64,000 bases of DNA. It comes from Eonycteris spelaea. Taxonomy: Eukaryota > Chordata > Mammalia > Chiroptera > Pteropodidae. Below the pieces are notes generated by a model. The model was not told the origin of the DNA, ran no database searches, and saw nothing but the letters and a program-made list of their open reading frames with translations. The DNA lies in assembly GCA_003508835.1 (NCBI GenBank), contig PUFA01000166.1, positions 1,970,001 to 2,034,000 of the forward strand. Reading direction: 5' to 3'. The position numbers and the translations under genes are program-made. The first letter of the stretch is position 1; the number at the start of each line of letters is the position of its first letter. Below are positions 12,663-23,339 of this stretch, piece after piece.

Positions 12663-12840
12663 ATCAGGTCAGAAGACATCTAAAAAGAGAAGATCTATTA
12701 CAAACTGGGCCTTTTGGCGGGGTTCTCACACTCACCAGGATAACTCACCTGTGTCACCAATATCTCCTATGCCAGGATAGTTCTTTGGAGTGTCTCTGCC
12801 AAGCCTTTGTGAGAATGACAATCTGCCCAAACCTCTTTTG
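12663..12840 (+). pseudogene. ARHGAP20-like exon remnant, start of RhoGAP domain, nonsense codon
   Basis: The acceptor is ctcactttctccttag and the donor gtaagt. The 178-nt exon encodes SGQKTSKKRRSITNWAFWRG, then a Ser/Pro linker (SPVSPISPMPG), then a TAG at 12778-12780 where family members have Gln, then FFGVSLPSLCENDNLPKPLL, the first helix region of the RhoGAP domain. It ends at a codon boundary, in phase with the exon at 14195. The 8-kb intron before it contains the Charlie transposon and an LTR-like block. Confidence 0.93.
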
Positions 12841-13429
12841 GTAAGTCTCATCTGACCTGTAACACCAATGAAAAAGGAAGATTAGGAAAGGAGAGAGGTA
12901 TGTCCTCAAATGGAAATACAGACACACATGACTTATGCTGAGAACCTTTGTTATTATTACTTTAAAGAATAACTATCTGATTAAACTATTGCAGAATCAT
13001 AAGGAAGACATAAGAAGAAGAGGTCATTTAGTCTACTGGTTTCAGGAAAGAACCACATAAGCCTGCGCAGATCATTAGAAATTCGCTTGATAGACGAGAG
13101 GAGTCACATTATCCCTCGCATTTCTCTCACTTCATTTCCTGAACTCTGCATTGTTCTGAAAGTCTCCTTAATTACCTTAGCAGCAGAGACTCCTCAGTCT
13201 TATGCTTTTTAAAAATCTAATATGGATTTATTTGTATTTCAAGGGTTTACACATAAAGATAAATCCTCTGGCATTTAGTTATTTTTCTTACATAGAATGG
13301 ATCAGATGATAGACATTGAGTTTGTCTTGTCTCCAATTGATATATTAATGATCACTGTTAAGCAATATTTTTTGAGTATCCACTATTCTCCGAGTACTAT
13401 ACTAGATGTATGGCATGTTATGGTATATG

Positions 13430-13645
13430 GGTCTATAAGTGCCAGACACTAGCCTAGTCACTTTATTGCTTATCTTTCAAAGCAAATGTAGAGGATAGTT
13501 ATCATCATCACATCACCATCATCCCTACTTTACAAATTTTTTTAGAGCCTCAAGATTATGCAAGATCACACAGTAATTATGTGCTATAACCAGTGTTCAA
13601 ATTCCATGGTTGCTTGTCTCCAACCCCCATTCTTTTCTTACAGTG
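13430..13645 (+). repeat. MIR SINE
   Basis: gtgccagacactagcctagtcac, then catccctactttacaaat, gcaagatcacacagtaattatg and ccagtgttcaaattcc follow the MIR order. Confidence 0.7.
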
Positions 13646-14194
13646 AAGACAGAGAACATATAGTGGAAAGAAAGCAAATGAAAGATTGATCAGAATGGAA
13701 TGGAAGGGAATTGGAGACAGCTTCCTGGAGGAGATTTTTTTAGCCTGATTTTGAAAGATGGAAATAAATACAGAGAGTAGAATGAAGTATGAAATGCATA
13801 AAAATAAAGACAAGCAAGTGGAGAATGAGTAACAACAATATTTCCATTTTGGGAAAAGAGTTTTCATGAGAAAATAATGGGAAAAGAGTAGAGAGATAGG
13901 AGATCAGTTAACAAAAACCTTGAAGCAGTCAGAGAAATTTGATTTTTAAATAGTTGTTGGTTCATTGAAACAAGACAATGCCATTAAAGCAAGTGTTTAA
14001 AGTGAAATGTTTTAGATGTTGAACAATTAGGAGAAAAGAGATTTAGAAATACTAAAAACAAATGGACTTCAATCCTCCTAGCAGTTCCTCCATCCCCAGA
14101 CCTTCAGTACTTTTCCCCTAGTACACCCTAGCTTCTGGCAGCCAGGAAATTCCTTATATGTGTAAAGTGCCATCTTTCATTTGCTTCCCCATAG

Positions 14195-14356
14195 AATATG
14201 CTTTGCTTTCTTAGTCAAAAAGGACCCCTCATAAAAGACATTTTCAGACTACCAGCCAAGGTGAAATCTTGCAGAGAGCTGAAAGAGAAACTGAATTCTG
14301 GATCTGAAGTACACCTAGACTGTGAATCTGTTTTTGTGATAGCATCTGTCATAAAC
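14195..14356 (+). pseudogene. ARHGAP20-like exon remnant, RhoGAP arginine-finger exon
   Basis: The acceptor is ttgcttccccatag; the donor gtggga is weak. The frame is still open: MLCFLSQKGPLIKDIFR, then VKSCRELKEKLNSG and HLDCESVFVIASV. The putative arginine finger is kept (AGA at 14246-14248, in IFR), but the Gly before it is now Asp (KDIFR for KGIFR) and QSAN after it reads LPAK, changes expected to harm GAP activity. The open frame runs past the donor to 14473 by chance. Confidence 0.92.
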
Positions 14357-14373
14357 GTGGGAAAAGTTCTCCC

Positions 14374-17300
14374 TTCATCCACTGCATGGTATATCTCTGG
14401 AGAAAGACAGCTGGTTTCTTTCGTTATGACATTATTCCGATCTGCAAAGAACCATAATAGATTTAGAATCTAAAGAGTGGTAAAAGCACTGCACAGATCC
14501 AACATTGGCCTTTATAAGCTACCACCAATGATAGTTGTGTGTCAGACATCCTTTTAGATTTTCTCATCCCACACCATTCTCATCTTCACTTCTTCCACTC
14601 CATGCAAAAAAAAAAAAAAGTGAAATTAAAAACAACCGAAACACATAGATCATGTTTACCAAAACAAACATCCTGATTATGCTGATTTCCTCATAATTTC
14701 ACTACCTTCCTAATAAAGGCAAAATTTTCAAAAAGAATTTTATTAAAATTTGAAGAAGTTTACTGTAATAAACATTTGCCTCAAAACAGAAGCAAAATAT
14801 GCTCACTGAGACCACTGAAAATTTCATTCATTTATACAGTCCTTATGCCTCCCCTGTCTGGTGATGCCTTTTAAAGTAAATGTGGAGTAGGAGTGACTCT
14901 GGTGTCTGGGTCTTCTTTTATAAAACTCTTCCCACATTTGACATTCTTTACAGTTGTTACCCTTCAGCTCACAGTTCCTTAAATCACATCCAAAGTGGGG
15001 TTACAGCTCTTCTAAAATGTTTTCCTCCCTACATTCTTGAAAATGCCTCCTATTTTTGGAAAACGTAGAGGCAAAACCAGCTTTAGCAGAGCTTTTGACC
15101 AACCAGCTTCTGCAGACCTGCTTCAGGGTTCCCACAGGTGGGAATGCACCTTGCCAGGGCCTACATCCCAGGGCCTAGAGCATAAAATGAAGGGAAACAT
15201 GGTGAAGAAGACTCTCACATAGCCCTACTCCTGCTGGGTAGTCAGCTGATTATGGAATCTTACTTCATGACTCTGTGTGCAATTGGTGTCTCTTGGTAAA
15301 TGGACCATGTCTACTCTTCAACAACCCTTGCTGTGGGCTTTTGCAATAAAGTATCTCTAAAAAGAGCTGAAGAGCTGGAGTTAGGGTCATCTAATCTATT
15401 TTGCACGGGGTTTGTGATTACTGTTCAATCCTGGAATGTAATAAAGATATGTATCATGAGCTTTGCCAGATATATGTCAGGAATATAGATATGAGATAAC
15501 ATTTTCTTTTCTTTTTTTTAATCTGCCTAAAGTTAACTGAGGTGGAGATCAGACTTTGCAAGCTTAGCCTTGTTAATCCCATGCCAAATGCAACAGAGAG
15601 GGTTGGCTTAGAACAGAAATGACCAAGGACAAGAACCAAATTAAGTTTATTTTTAAAGTTTTTATAAACAAAGGTCAAACAACAGACACCCTTGGCCATA
15701 TATTACTTGTGTCACATTCTGCTTCCACCACACCAGCCCCACCAGTGATCTTAGCAAAGTAGGGTCAGGGAGGCCAGAAAGGATGCTGTGCTGGGGACAT
15801 GTTATAGTGTACATCAGCATAGGGGTGCTTCCCCAGGTCTCAGAGGCCAGCCATTGCCTAGAAGGCTTTCTCCCCCAAATATGTAAGAACCCATCTATGG
15901 GGAATACAGGGAGGAACCCTAAGTATCTCTAGATGGAATTGTTTACCAATACAATTGGAATATAATATTTGAAAATAACAAGGACTTTTTGTTTTATTCA
16001 CTGCTCTGTCCCTAGAACCTCAAGCGATGCCTGGTACATATGAGTGAATATGTATAGACTACATTTTGGATAACTGATCACAACATTATGAACTTCACAA
16101 ACAAATTCGTGCATTTCTTTGAACTAGTGATCAAGAGGAGGAAAAAAGAATTTAGGATGATTTGCTAGGCCCTGTCTCATTGGTTGTTTGCTAAAATGTA
16201 CACAGACAGAAGTTTCAGTCCAAAAGAGTCATCCTCTATCTTTCCCACTATAGTCCAGACTCCAATAGTTCCTCTGGTTTTTGTTAGAAAAAAAATCAGA
16301 ATGTATTTTGACGTATGCACATCAGTGGAGAAGTGGTATAGAGATCTGTGTGTTCCAAAGAAGCGAAGACTTAAATGAAGTTTGCAACAAATTTCAACTC
16401 ATTTCTTTTCATCTATTTCTCTTTACATATTTAGCATCAGAATAATGATTTAAAAGATTTATTTTTCCCTCTATGTAAGGATTTTCTATGAAATATTCCA
16501 GGAAGTGTTTTTCATCAGATCTCTGTGATTGTTAGATCTGTGTAATGGATTTGAGGAAATGATGAAGAGAAAATAAATGCAATTCAAAGGTACTTATTCT
16601 AATTTGGTCATGTCTCAAAAATACTTTTAAAAAGGTTAAATTTTATAAGCTTGTCTATTAAAGGAATGATGGCTATCAAGGTCACATCAGTGGAGACCAG
16701 GATTTATACAAGCTACTCTCATTGTTTTTATTGCTTTCTCCCTGTTAACATGGACTACTTGACTATCATATACCTCCTGTACATCTAATTCTGAGAGGAG
16801 CTGAAACCCATTAGAATGACAGCTAATGCTGTAAACCCAAATGATGATTTATGATCTTAATGTTTGTAAATATTTTACTAAACAGACAACTCCTTACATA
16901 TCTCATTCACCAGCTGAATTCATACAGAGAAAATTTCCTCCCTCAAGGAAACAACAGTCTGGTAGAGTACATAGATAAAGCAAATATTACAAATACAGTG
17001 CAGTATAATCAATACTATAAAAGAGATATGTGAAGGAGAGTATTGTGGGAGCACTGCAGAGAGGCAGTTAACTCTGAAAAAGTGTCAGGGTAAAAGGGAG
17101 TTGCAAAATTCAATCTGATCACAAAGAATGAATTGTCTGTATTCATGCAAAGGGAAGTTGCTGGCAGAATTTAACCAGCCCTATGTCCTGCATTATAGAG
17201 AGGAGAGAATAAGTTTTTGTTAATGAAAAGCAACGCTTCCAGATCTTTGAAAACCCAAGAATCCGAGTATCATTTTTTCCATATGCTTGTTTAGAATAGT

Positions 17301-18640
17301 TTCTTCTTGTGCAACTTTCAAATATGAATGATTATCCATGCACTGCAATTGATAGACATATTTTATATATAAAAGAATGTAGTACAGATGTTGAGGACAG
17401 CAGAAATCAAAGCCATATAACAAAATACTGCCTCTGCTTCAACTATGTTTTGGTGGAAACCACTCGGAGATAATGAACATCAGATTCTATACTGGATGCT
17501 CATTGTCTAAAACTTTATAACTTACTGTTAAAGGATGATTTCTTTTTTTAAAAAAGTATCATTATGACTCATACAAATATAAAATGAACACATTTTAAAG
17601 ATTTTATTTAAATCATTAATTAATGAAAGCTAATAAGATGTTGCAAGCAGTTCAAAGGAGATTTCAAAGACAACTTATGTAGTTGAATCAGAAATGCTGA
17701 AATGAATTTACAAATAGCTGCAAACTTGGCTTTCTCTACTGGGGCATTGGGAGTGGGGGGAGGGCACAAATAAATCATGTGTTTCTCCACCAGACAGAAT
17801 TTTCAGTTCTATGAACAAGGGTTAGGTCCAGTGCTATCAGTTATCTACAGCTTAGAGTTGTAAAATTATCTCAAGGCTTAACACCTCCATAAATCAGATA
17901 ACCCAAAAGAGGGTGCTAGATAGACACTGCCTTACTTTCCATTGAATACAATCAGTAATCTCTGAGTCTGTTTCAATATCTTTCATAATTTGTCCCTACA
18001 AAACTGTATTCATTGTCCATTCATTGTACTGAGAAAAAATGCCTCTCTGCTATGGGAATCAGATTACTTGATTTTCTACCCAGGGTTGCAGATTCTTGTT
18101 GAAAAAACCAACAACATTTAATATCAACATATGTATGTTTTCTAGATAATAGTAATAATCATTTTTAGTGAATGATACTTTTAATATCTCTTATCGATTA
18201 TAAACAGGAACAGTTGGAAATATGCTGTGATAAGCTTGATCATATGTGAAAGTGATACAAGTGAATCCAAGATTTGGGACAAAATGGACCTTGGAAGCTG
18301 GTGGAACAGAGCACAAGCTCTCAGAATTGAACTGGAAGTCTTAGTAGTTGAAGTTTGGGTTCCCACCAAGAAGCAGAATTCCTGTTGCTGCTTGGAAATA
18401 AAGGAGCACTTTTAGCTTAATAAGTGTTTGATTTGATCAGAAAGCTCTCTGTGGTTTGGGATGAGAATATTCTGAAATGTTACAGGATTTGCCTAAGTAA
18501 AAACGCATTGTACTAGTTTCAGGTAAATATTTCAGGTGGCATTTTTGATGGGCCATTTTTTCTGCATTCCTTTACATTTTCAGTGGGTAAGTGAACACAG
18601 TACAAAATATACAAAATCCTTCCGTTTATTTTCTCTCTTT
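14374..18640. other. Intron of the ARHGAP20-like copy; expected exon not found
   Basis: Searched by eye for an exon encoding the RhoGAP middle (about DFLRNIPGSIFSSDLYDHW); none seen. An L2-like tail is at about 15985-16060 (ttcactgctctgtccctagaa, gatgcctggtacatatga). The rest is unrecognised. Confidence 0.45.
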
Positions 18641-18645
18641 CTATA

Positions 18646-18747
18646 CAGGCAGTCCTCACTTTGCATGGTGCCATGTTAACTGAAACTCTTGCAGAAACAG
18701 AAACTCTTGTTCCTGCTTTGCATGGGGAACCAAAGTGAGGGTTGCCT
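18646..18747 (+). mobile_element. Short Tigger-type MITE
   Basis: The ends form an inverted repeat: CAGGCAGTCCTCACTTTG against CAAAGTGAGGGTTGCCT. A TA lies at each edge (18644-18645 and 18747-18748), the mariner/Tigger target. It sits about 55 bases upstream of the exon at 18804. Confidence 0.7.
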
Positions 18748-18803
18748 ACTTATACACATTTTATTAAACAACTGGCTTAAAGAGTGCATTTTTCTGTCTT
18801 TAG

Positions 18804-18990
18804 GTTGTTAGACCAGCTCCCAAGAGCCAATGTTGTTCTAAGGTAACTTTTTGGAGTATTACACAGCGCTGAGCAACAGTCCTCATCCAATCAGATGACT
18901 GCATTTAATTTAGCGGTATGTATCACTCCAAGCATTCTTTGGCCTCCTATTTCCTCCAGCCCAGAATCAGAAAGCAAATTTACAAAAGAG
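18804..18990 (+). pseudogene. ARHGAP20-like exon remnant, second half of RhoGAP domain
   Basis: The acceptor is tttctgtctttag and the donor gtaatg. The exon reads LLDQLPRANVVL, loses one codon, then has TAA at 18844-18846 in place of Tyr of RYLFGVL, and continues LFGVLHSAEQQSSSNQMTAF and NLAVCITPSILWPP. The Asn of the RhoGAP NLAV motif, which binds near the GTPase active site in the family, is retained. The preceding exon (expected to encode about DFLRNIPGS...INTVQ) was not found upstream. Confidence 0.92.
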
Positions 18991-19264
18991 GTAATGAAGT
19001 TTTTTATTTTTATGCCCCGGGAGACTACATCCCCATTTTGAACCTAAACTCTGGATATTAATTCTGAAATACATTTTCTTAAGTAACTTATAAAGTTGAT
19101 TTGTAGTATTTTATGCAGTCCTGGTAGACTATAGAAAAGAGGTTTCTTAAGCCAAAAAGTGCTAGCATGAGTTAATTCTCTTTTCCCTTTAAAGAGGCAA
19201 AACACTATGACTGACTGAAACCATAGAGTCATTAAGAAAGCAGTCGACATGATTTAAACAAAGA

Positions 19265-19475
19265 AATAAGGACTTTGGAGTCAGACAAGCTAAGGTTCAA
19301 TTCTAAGCACCACTACTTACCAGATGTACAATCTAGGGCAAAGTTCGTTACAGCGATGCAGAGTGTCCTCATTTAAAAAATGGAGGTAGTGATAATACAG
19401 AGCTCATACAGTGGTTACTTGAAGTCACACTCGTGTAGTGCCTGGCACATAACATATGGTTTACATATTAGTTCC
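19265..19475 (-). repeat. MIR SINE, antisense
   Basis: In antisense order: ggagtcagacaagctaaggttc, ctacttaccagatgtacaatc, tcctcatttaaaaaatgg and gtgtagtgcctggcacataa. Confidence 0.75.
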
Positions 19476-20120
19476 CTTTCTGCCTGCTCCTTTGCCTCAG
19501 CTATTGGAGCGGGAAAACTACAGAAGGATTCCAGTACATCTCAGTGGCGGCACAAAGCTCCCTAGTGAAATCTTACCTCTACCCCAAGCACGTTCAGTTA
19601 CGGAGCCTAATGGAAGGAAATGAATAGGTAGAGACCACTCAAGTAAAATGCAAGTTTTCTCTCCCACTGTTTTCTCCTTCACAATAAACCCACAGAGGAT
19701 GCCCTCTTCCCAGGCGTATGGCAACTGCCTTTTACATAAGAAATCCATTTCATAAGTCATTGTCTAATGATGCTTTATAGATTTTAGTTAAAAGTATATT
19801 TCTTCACCCCAAACGCCTTCTAGAGAATATTCAAAATGACCCTAATTCTTGAAACAGAGCCATTGGTATATCATGTTAGCATATAGGCCAAGGCCCCATA
19901 ATAATAACTTTAGTCCACTGATGAACATTAATCTCTATACCCACATTACTCTTGACAGTATCATAGTTTTTAGAGGAAACTTTTCTATATTTTAAAGCAG
20001 ACATGAATTTTTCTTGGGATTCTTTTGTACTTTTTAGTTAAAATCTGGATTCATATATGAAATGTGATGTATTGATATGCATATGAAAAGTAGGACTTCA
20101 TTTTTGTCTTTGTTTGTAAG

Positions 20121-20235
20121 GTTTCTTAGCTTATTCAATTTACGATTGAAAATTGCCATCAGATATTTGGAGAAGAAATCACTTCCCTCTCAGGAGAGGT
20201 TTCAGTGAGATGTGACACTAAAGAGAATGCCTCAG
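20121..20235 (+). pseudogene. ARHGAP20-like exon remnant, end of RhoGAP domain, nonsense codon
   Basis: The acceptor is gtctttgtttgtaag; the donor gtattg. The 115-nt exon reads VS, TAG (20127-20129), LIQFTIENCHQIFGEEITSL, then EVSVRCDTKENAS, closely matching the family's VSLLIQFLIENC...RENAS. The split Asp codon (G here, AT at 21274) shows phase is kept with the last exon. Confidence 0.92.
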
Positions 20236-21273
20236 GTATTGTGAATAATTGGGTTGTTTTTTGTGAGAGAGACACACGTCTGTGAAGGTGCTGGGACAGT
20301 GGTGGTCCCAGAGCCCAGAAGCTCAGATGAATGGAACCTCTGAGCTGAGTCAGTGAGTCCAGGGCTCCTTCCTGAGAAGGCCTGCTAGTGTTCACACTGG
20401 CAGGGTTATGAAAGGCATAAGGCTAGATTCCAAACTTCAAGGACTTGTTAGTGGCAGCATGATATGGTATGACGGTTTTAACCTTTCTTTTAAATAAAGC
20501 TTTATAAGGAATGCTAATATACATGTAGAATGACTGTAGTTAAAACTGGAATAGAAGACCCAGAGAGAGGCCCGGTCTTTTTCTTCCTCTCCTTCCTCTT
20601 AGTGGTCCCTGAGACACCTCAGAATTCTAGGGTGCTTTGAAACAGTAAAAACAATTAGCATCATGGCAGAGGTAGAGGGGAGACTTGAAGACATTTAACC
20701 TTCCAGAATATGAATCCCTATACCACCCATTACTAGATATTACCTTTGGCCAATTATTTTGTGCCACTAAACATCAATTCTGCATCTAGCAAACATGCAT
20801 AACCATAATGTCTAACTTTTATGGTTGTTTTAAAGAATAAATAAGTAATGGATATTAAAGAACTTTGTCAAAGAGAAATTGATGGAGTTAGTAAATGGTT
20901 TCCCTGAGACTAGGTTTAATTACGTATACCCACATTGAAGGCAATCTTATTCAGAACCTAGGTATACCTGGCACCATTTCCTTTATATGTTTCTTGCCAT
21001 TTTTTGATGTTATGATGTGACTCATTGTTTTGAGGAAATCTTAGTTAAGGAAAGCCAATTTCTTCTGAAATGAGATAATCTAATATAACACAACAATTTT
21101 ATTTTATATTCTATATGAACAATTGAGAAGATTGTGAACGATCCTTTTTTTCTTGAGAGTAGGAATTTGAACAAGTCACATGAAAAGAGAATTAAACTAA
21201 GCACCATAAGTTTTTTTTAACACAGCATGTATTGGTAAGCAACGATGTTAATCATGGTTTGATTCTTTGACAG

Positions 21274-22754
21274 ATATCCCTGCATCCAAATGAATGATTC
21301 CTCCTATGGCAGCTTAGACAATGAACTGAATGAGGATATTGATGCTCCACATAATGAGGTGCTTAAGAAAACTGGTCAGGGGAGCACTGATATCAAAAAA
21401 ATTGCCACTAATATACAAGTTAAGACGAAAAACACATCTAATAATGAAGGAAATCATGTGAAACATTTTCCTAAATCCAAGCCATTGGCCATTTCCAAGG
21501 CATCTTACAGTCACGTGTCTTCACATGATCATCCCCAAAATGTGCCCTTTGATTCGAGTACATCTGGATACTCCCCAGAACACACAACAGGTGCACTCAA
21601 AGTTCAACGAGGCACCAGCACTGCTCAAAGCCCAGCAGTCATGACCAGCACTGCAAACTGAGCCATCTTGCAGAGATTTATTCAAAGAAACAACAGAAAA
21701 CCAGCTATGAAGCTGGTCACTTGGATGGAGAAGATGATTATCACAAGCCGCAAATGGAAGGGCCAAAGCTCATCAATCAGAGTTTGGTCATGGGCACCGA
21801 GGTAGGCAAGAGTAGTGCCGTAAACCAAAACACCAAGAAGTTTTCACCCTCAAGCTTAAATACTTGTCGAAGCACTAAGCTCTACCAGTTTGTCCTACCC
21901 AGGCACTTCCCCATCTGGCTCATCGGTGAGCTCCCCAGACAGCGCTTTACTGCAGATGTCTGAACACCTCGTGTTGACACTCGCTGAAACTTCCTCACCA
22001 GTCATTTGTGCTTTTCAGAAAGACCCTTCTTCTGACCTTGCAGTTCCGGCCACATTTCTGGAATGCCTGCTCCCTCATCTGGGCAGGCCAGCAGTCATTT
22101 GGGACATACAAGTAAGAGAGTTCCTCACACTCTGTAACTCTTCACCCCACACATGGTTGAGAAATGGCATGGCAGCTCTGAAAAACTGGTCCCTCAGAAA
22201 GAAACCAAAGGATATGGACCAGAGGAAAAGAAAAGAGGTTCTCTCGAAAGATGCATGAAGCCGCCTACACATGCTTCTGGTGTTCCAGAAGCCAGGTCAC
22301 TGCAAGAGAAACAGGAAGATATGCCCCTGAGGGCAGCTGGAGAACTTGAAGCTGTGCAAGCAGCTGTGTGCTGCAGCTCTTATCCCAACCAGGACTCAGA
22401 GAAATGCTTTAGCTCTGTACTCAACCTGGTGGAAGACAGCCTGAACCTTTTTGTATGCAGCCACATGAAGAAGGAGAGAGTAGTAGGCACTGCTCTTCTG
22501 ACACTCTCTTTGTGTGAAATCCTCAGCCTGCCCTTCATCTGAATAATGTATCCTGCTCAGACTCAGGGCCTATGGTCATTTGTGATGTTGGGAAAAAACA
22601 TTCAACCAAAGACATTTAACCACAATAAGAATCCAGTGTCTACAAGAACAAAAACTGAGCTAATCATGGACATAAAGACAAGGATTATTATGACCCTGTT
22701 GTACAAAATATCTAGGATGGATAGCATAAAGATAATCATCGCTAATACTTAGGA
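21274..22754 (+). pseudogene. ARHGAP20-like last exon remnant, Ser-rich C-terminal tail
   Basis: The acceptor is gattctttgacag. A one-base loss at about 21278 moves the frame; then 21290-21660 is open for 123 codons: NDSSYGSLDNELNEDIDAP, then KKTGQGS, where roughly 150 codons present in human ARHGAP20 are missing, then EGNHVKHFPKSKPLAIS and TSGYSPEHT. After the TGA at 21659 the match continues in another frame (AEIYSKKQQKTSYEAG, LINQSLVMGTEVGKSSAVNQ), then SPGTSPSGSSVSSPDSA with neighbouring frames, HTWLRNGMAALKNWSL, and finally PKTFNHNKNPVSTRT and YKISRMDSIKIII with a stop at 22750. Length and order fit the family's single large last exon. Confidence 0.93.
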
Positions 22755-23336
22755 CAAAAAATAATTCTCTTTATGGAGACCATTTGGCAATAAGTTTAGA
22801 CTAAAACTAGCTCTTTTCATCTGGGATGGGCTGTTTCAAAGCTGCTTTTTGCTTTTGGGATTAGGTTTATATAATTCTCTATAAGAGCAGTAAAGGGAGT
22901 TTTTGGGATTAGGTTTATATAGTTCTCTATAAGAGCAGTAAAGTGAGTTAGGTGTTGAACTCACATGTTCACTTTTAGTCATTGGAAACAATGACTGAAG
23001 AGTTTTTCTCTCTTTTTACTGTTATAGTGAATCATATAAACCTAATTCTGAAAAAAAGAAAGCAGACTTAGAAAAGTTTATTCCAGAGGAAAAGAACCAG
23101 TTTCAGTCTAAACTTTTTGCCAAATGGTCTCCATAAAGAGAATTCTTTTATCGTCCTATTAGCGATGATTATCTTTATGCTACCAATCCCAGGTATTTTA
23201 TACAAAGGAGTCATTATAATTCCTGTCTTTATGTTCATGATTAGCTCAGCCTCTGTTCTTGTCGACGTTGGTTTCTTATCATCACGTTTAAATGTCTTTG
23301 GTTGAACATTTCTCCCCATCACAAGCTATCATAGGC
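22567..23336. repeat. Long imperfect inverted repeat made from the ARHGAP20-like C-terminal end and 3' flank
   Basis: The left arm is 22567-22900 (+), the right arm 23014-23336 read on the - strand, and the loop is about 113 bases. The arms align end to end with small indels at roughly 80 percent identity by eye. Both arms encode recognisable ARHGAP20 C-terminal peptide: left NPVSTRTKTELIMDIKT, right STRTEAELIMNIKTGIIMTP. The right arm keeps some residues the left arm has lost and vice versa, so both diverged from a common coding ancestor. The loop side includes a 48-bp tandem duplication. Confidence 0.9.
22853..22948 (+). repeat. 48-bp tandem duplication at the hairpin loop
   Basis: Units 22853-22900 and 22901-22948 begin ttttgggattaggtttatat and differ at only two positions. 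A third, inverted and more diverged version is in the right arm near 23016-23055. The low divergence makes this duplication younger than the inverted repeat. Confidence 0.93.
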
Positions 23337-23339
23337 CAA

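Larger units (their letters stand above)
1365..22754 (+). pseudogene. ARHGAP20-like (pseudogene): ARHGAP20-like unprocessed pseudogene (Rho GTPase-activating protein 20 family), partial
   Basis: ARHGAP20 is a cytoplasmic GTPase-activating protein for Rho GTPases, with PH, Ras-associating and RhoGAP domains and a long Ser-rich tail. Eight exon remnants lie here in family order on one strand, each bordered by AG and GT. Matching peptides include QLWVNSGKEEAPYPLIG, SKKRRSITNWAFWRGS, CRELKEKLNSGSEVHLDCES, NQMTAFNLAV and YKISRMDSIKIII. The N-terminal half (PH domain and start) is not seen and would lie upstream of the window. The copy is broken: in-frame stops at 2164, 12778, 18844 and 20127, a frameshift ending at 4652, a one-base loss near 21278, a missing exon between 14356 and 18804, and about 150 codons gone from the last exon. 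Retained introns exclude a retrocopy. It may be a decayed paralogue (X-linked ARHGAP20-like copies may exist in some mammals) or the lost orthologue; the window alone cannot decide. Confidence 0.88.

Noticed and set aside
14198..14473. 91-codon open frame as a gene
   Set aside because: Its first 53 codons are the RhoGAP exon; the remainder reads through the donor into intron with no family match.
21290..21661. 123-codon frame as a stand-alone protein
   Set aside because: It is the start of the ARHGAP20-like last exon, out of frame with the upstream exon after a one-base loss.
22567..23336. The palindrome as a DNA transposon with long terminal inverted repeats
   Set aside because: The arms carry ARHGAP20 coding sequence, and no target duplication or transposon terminus was seen.
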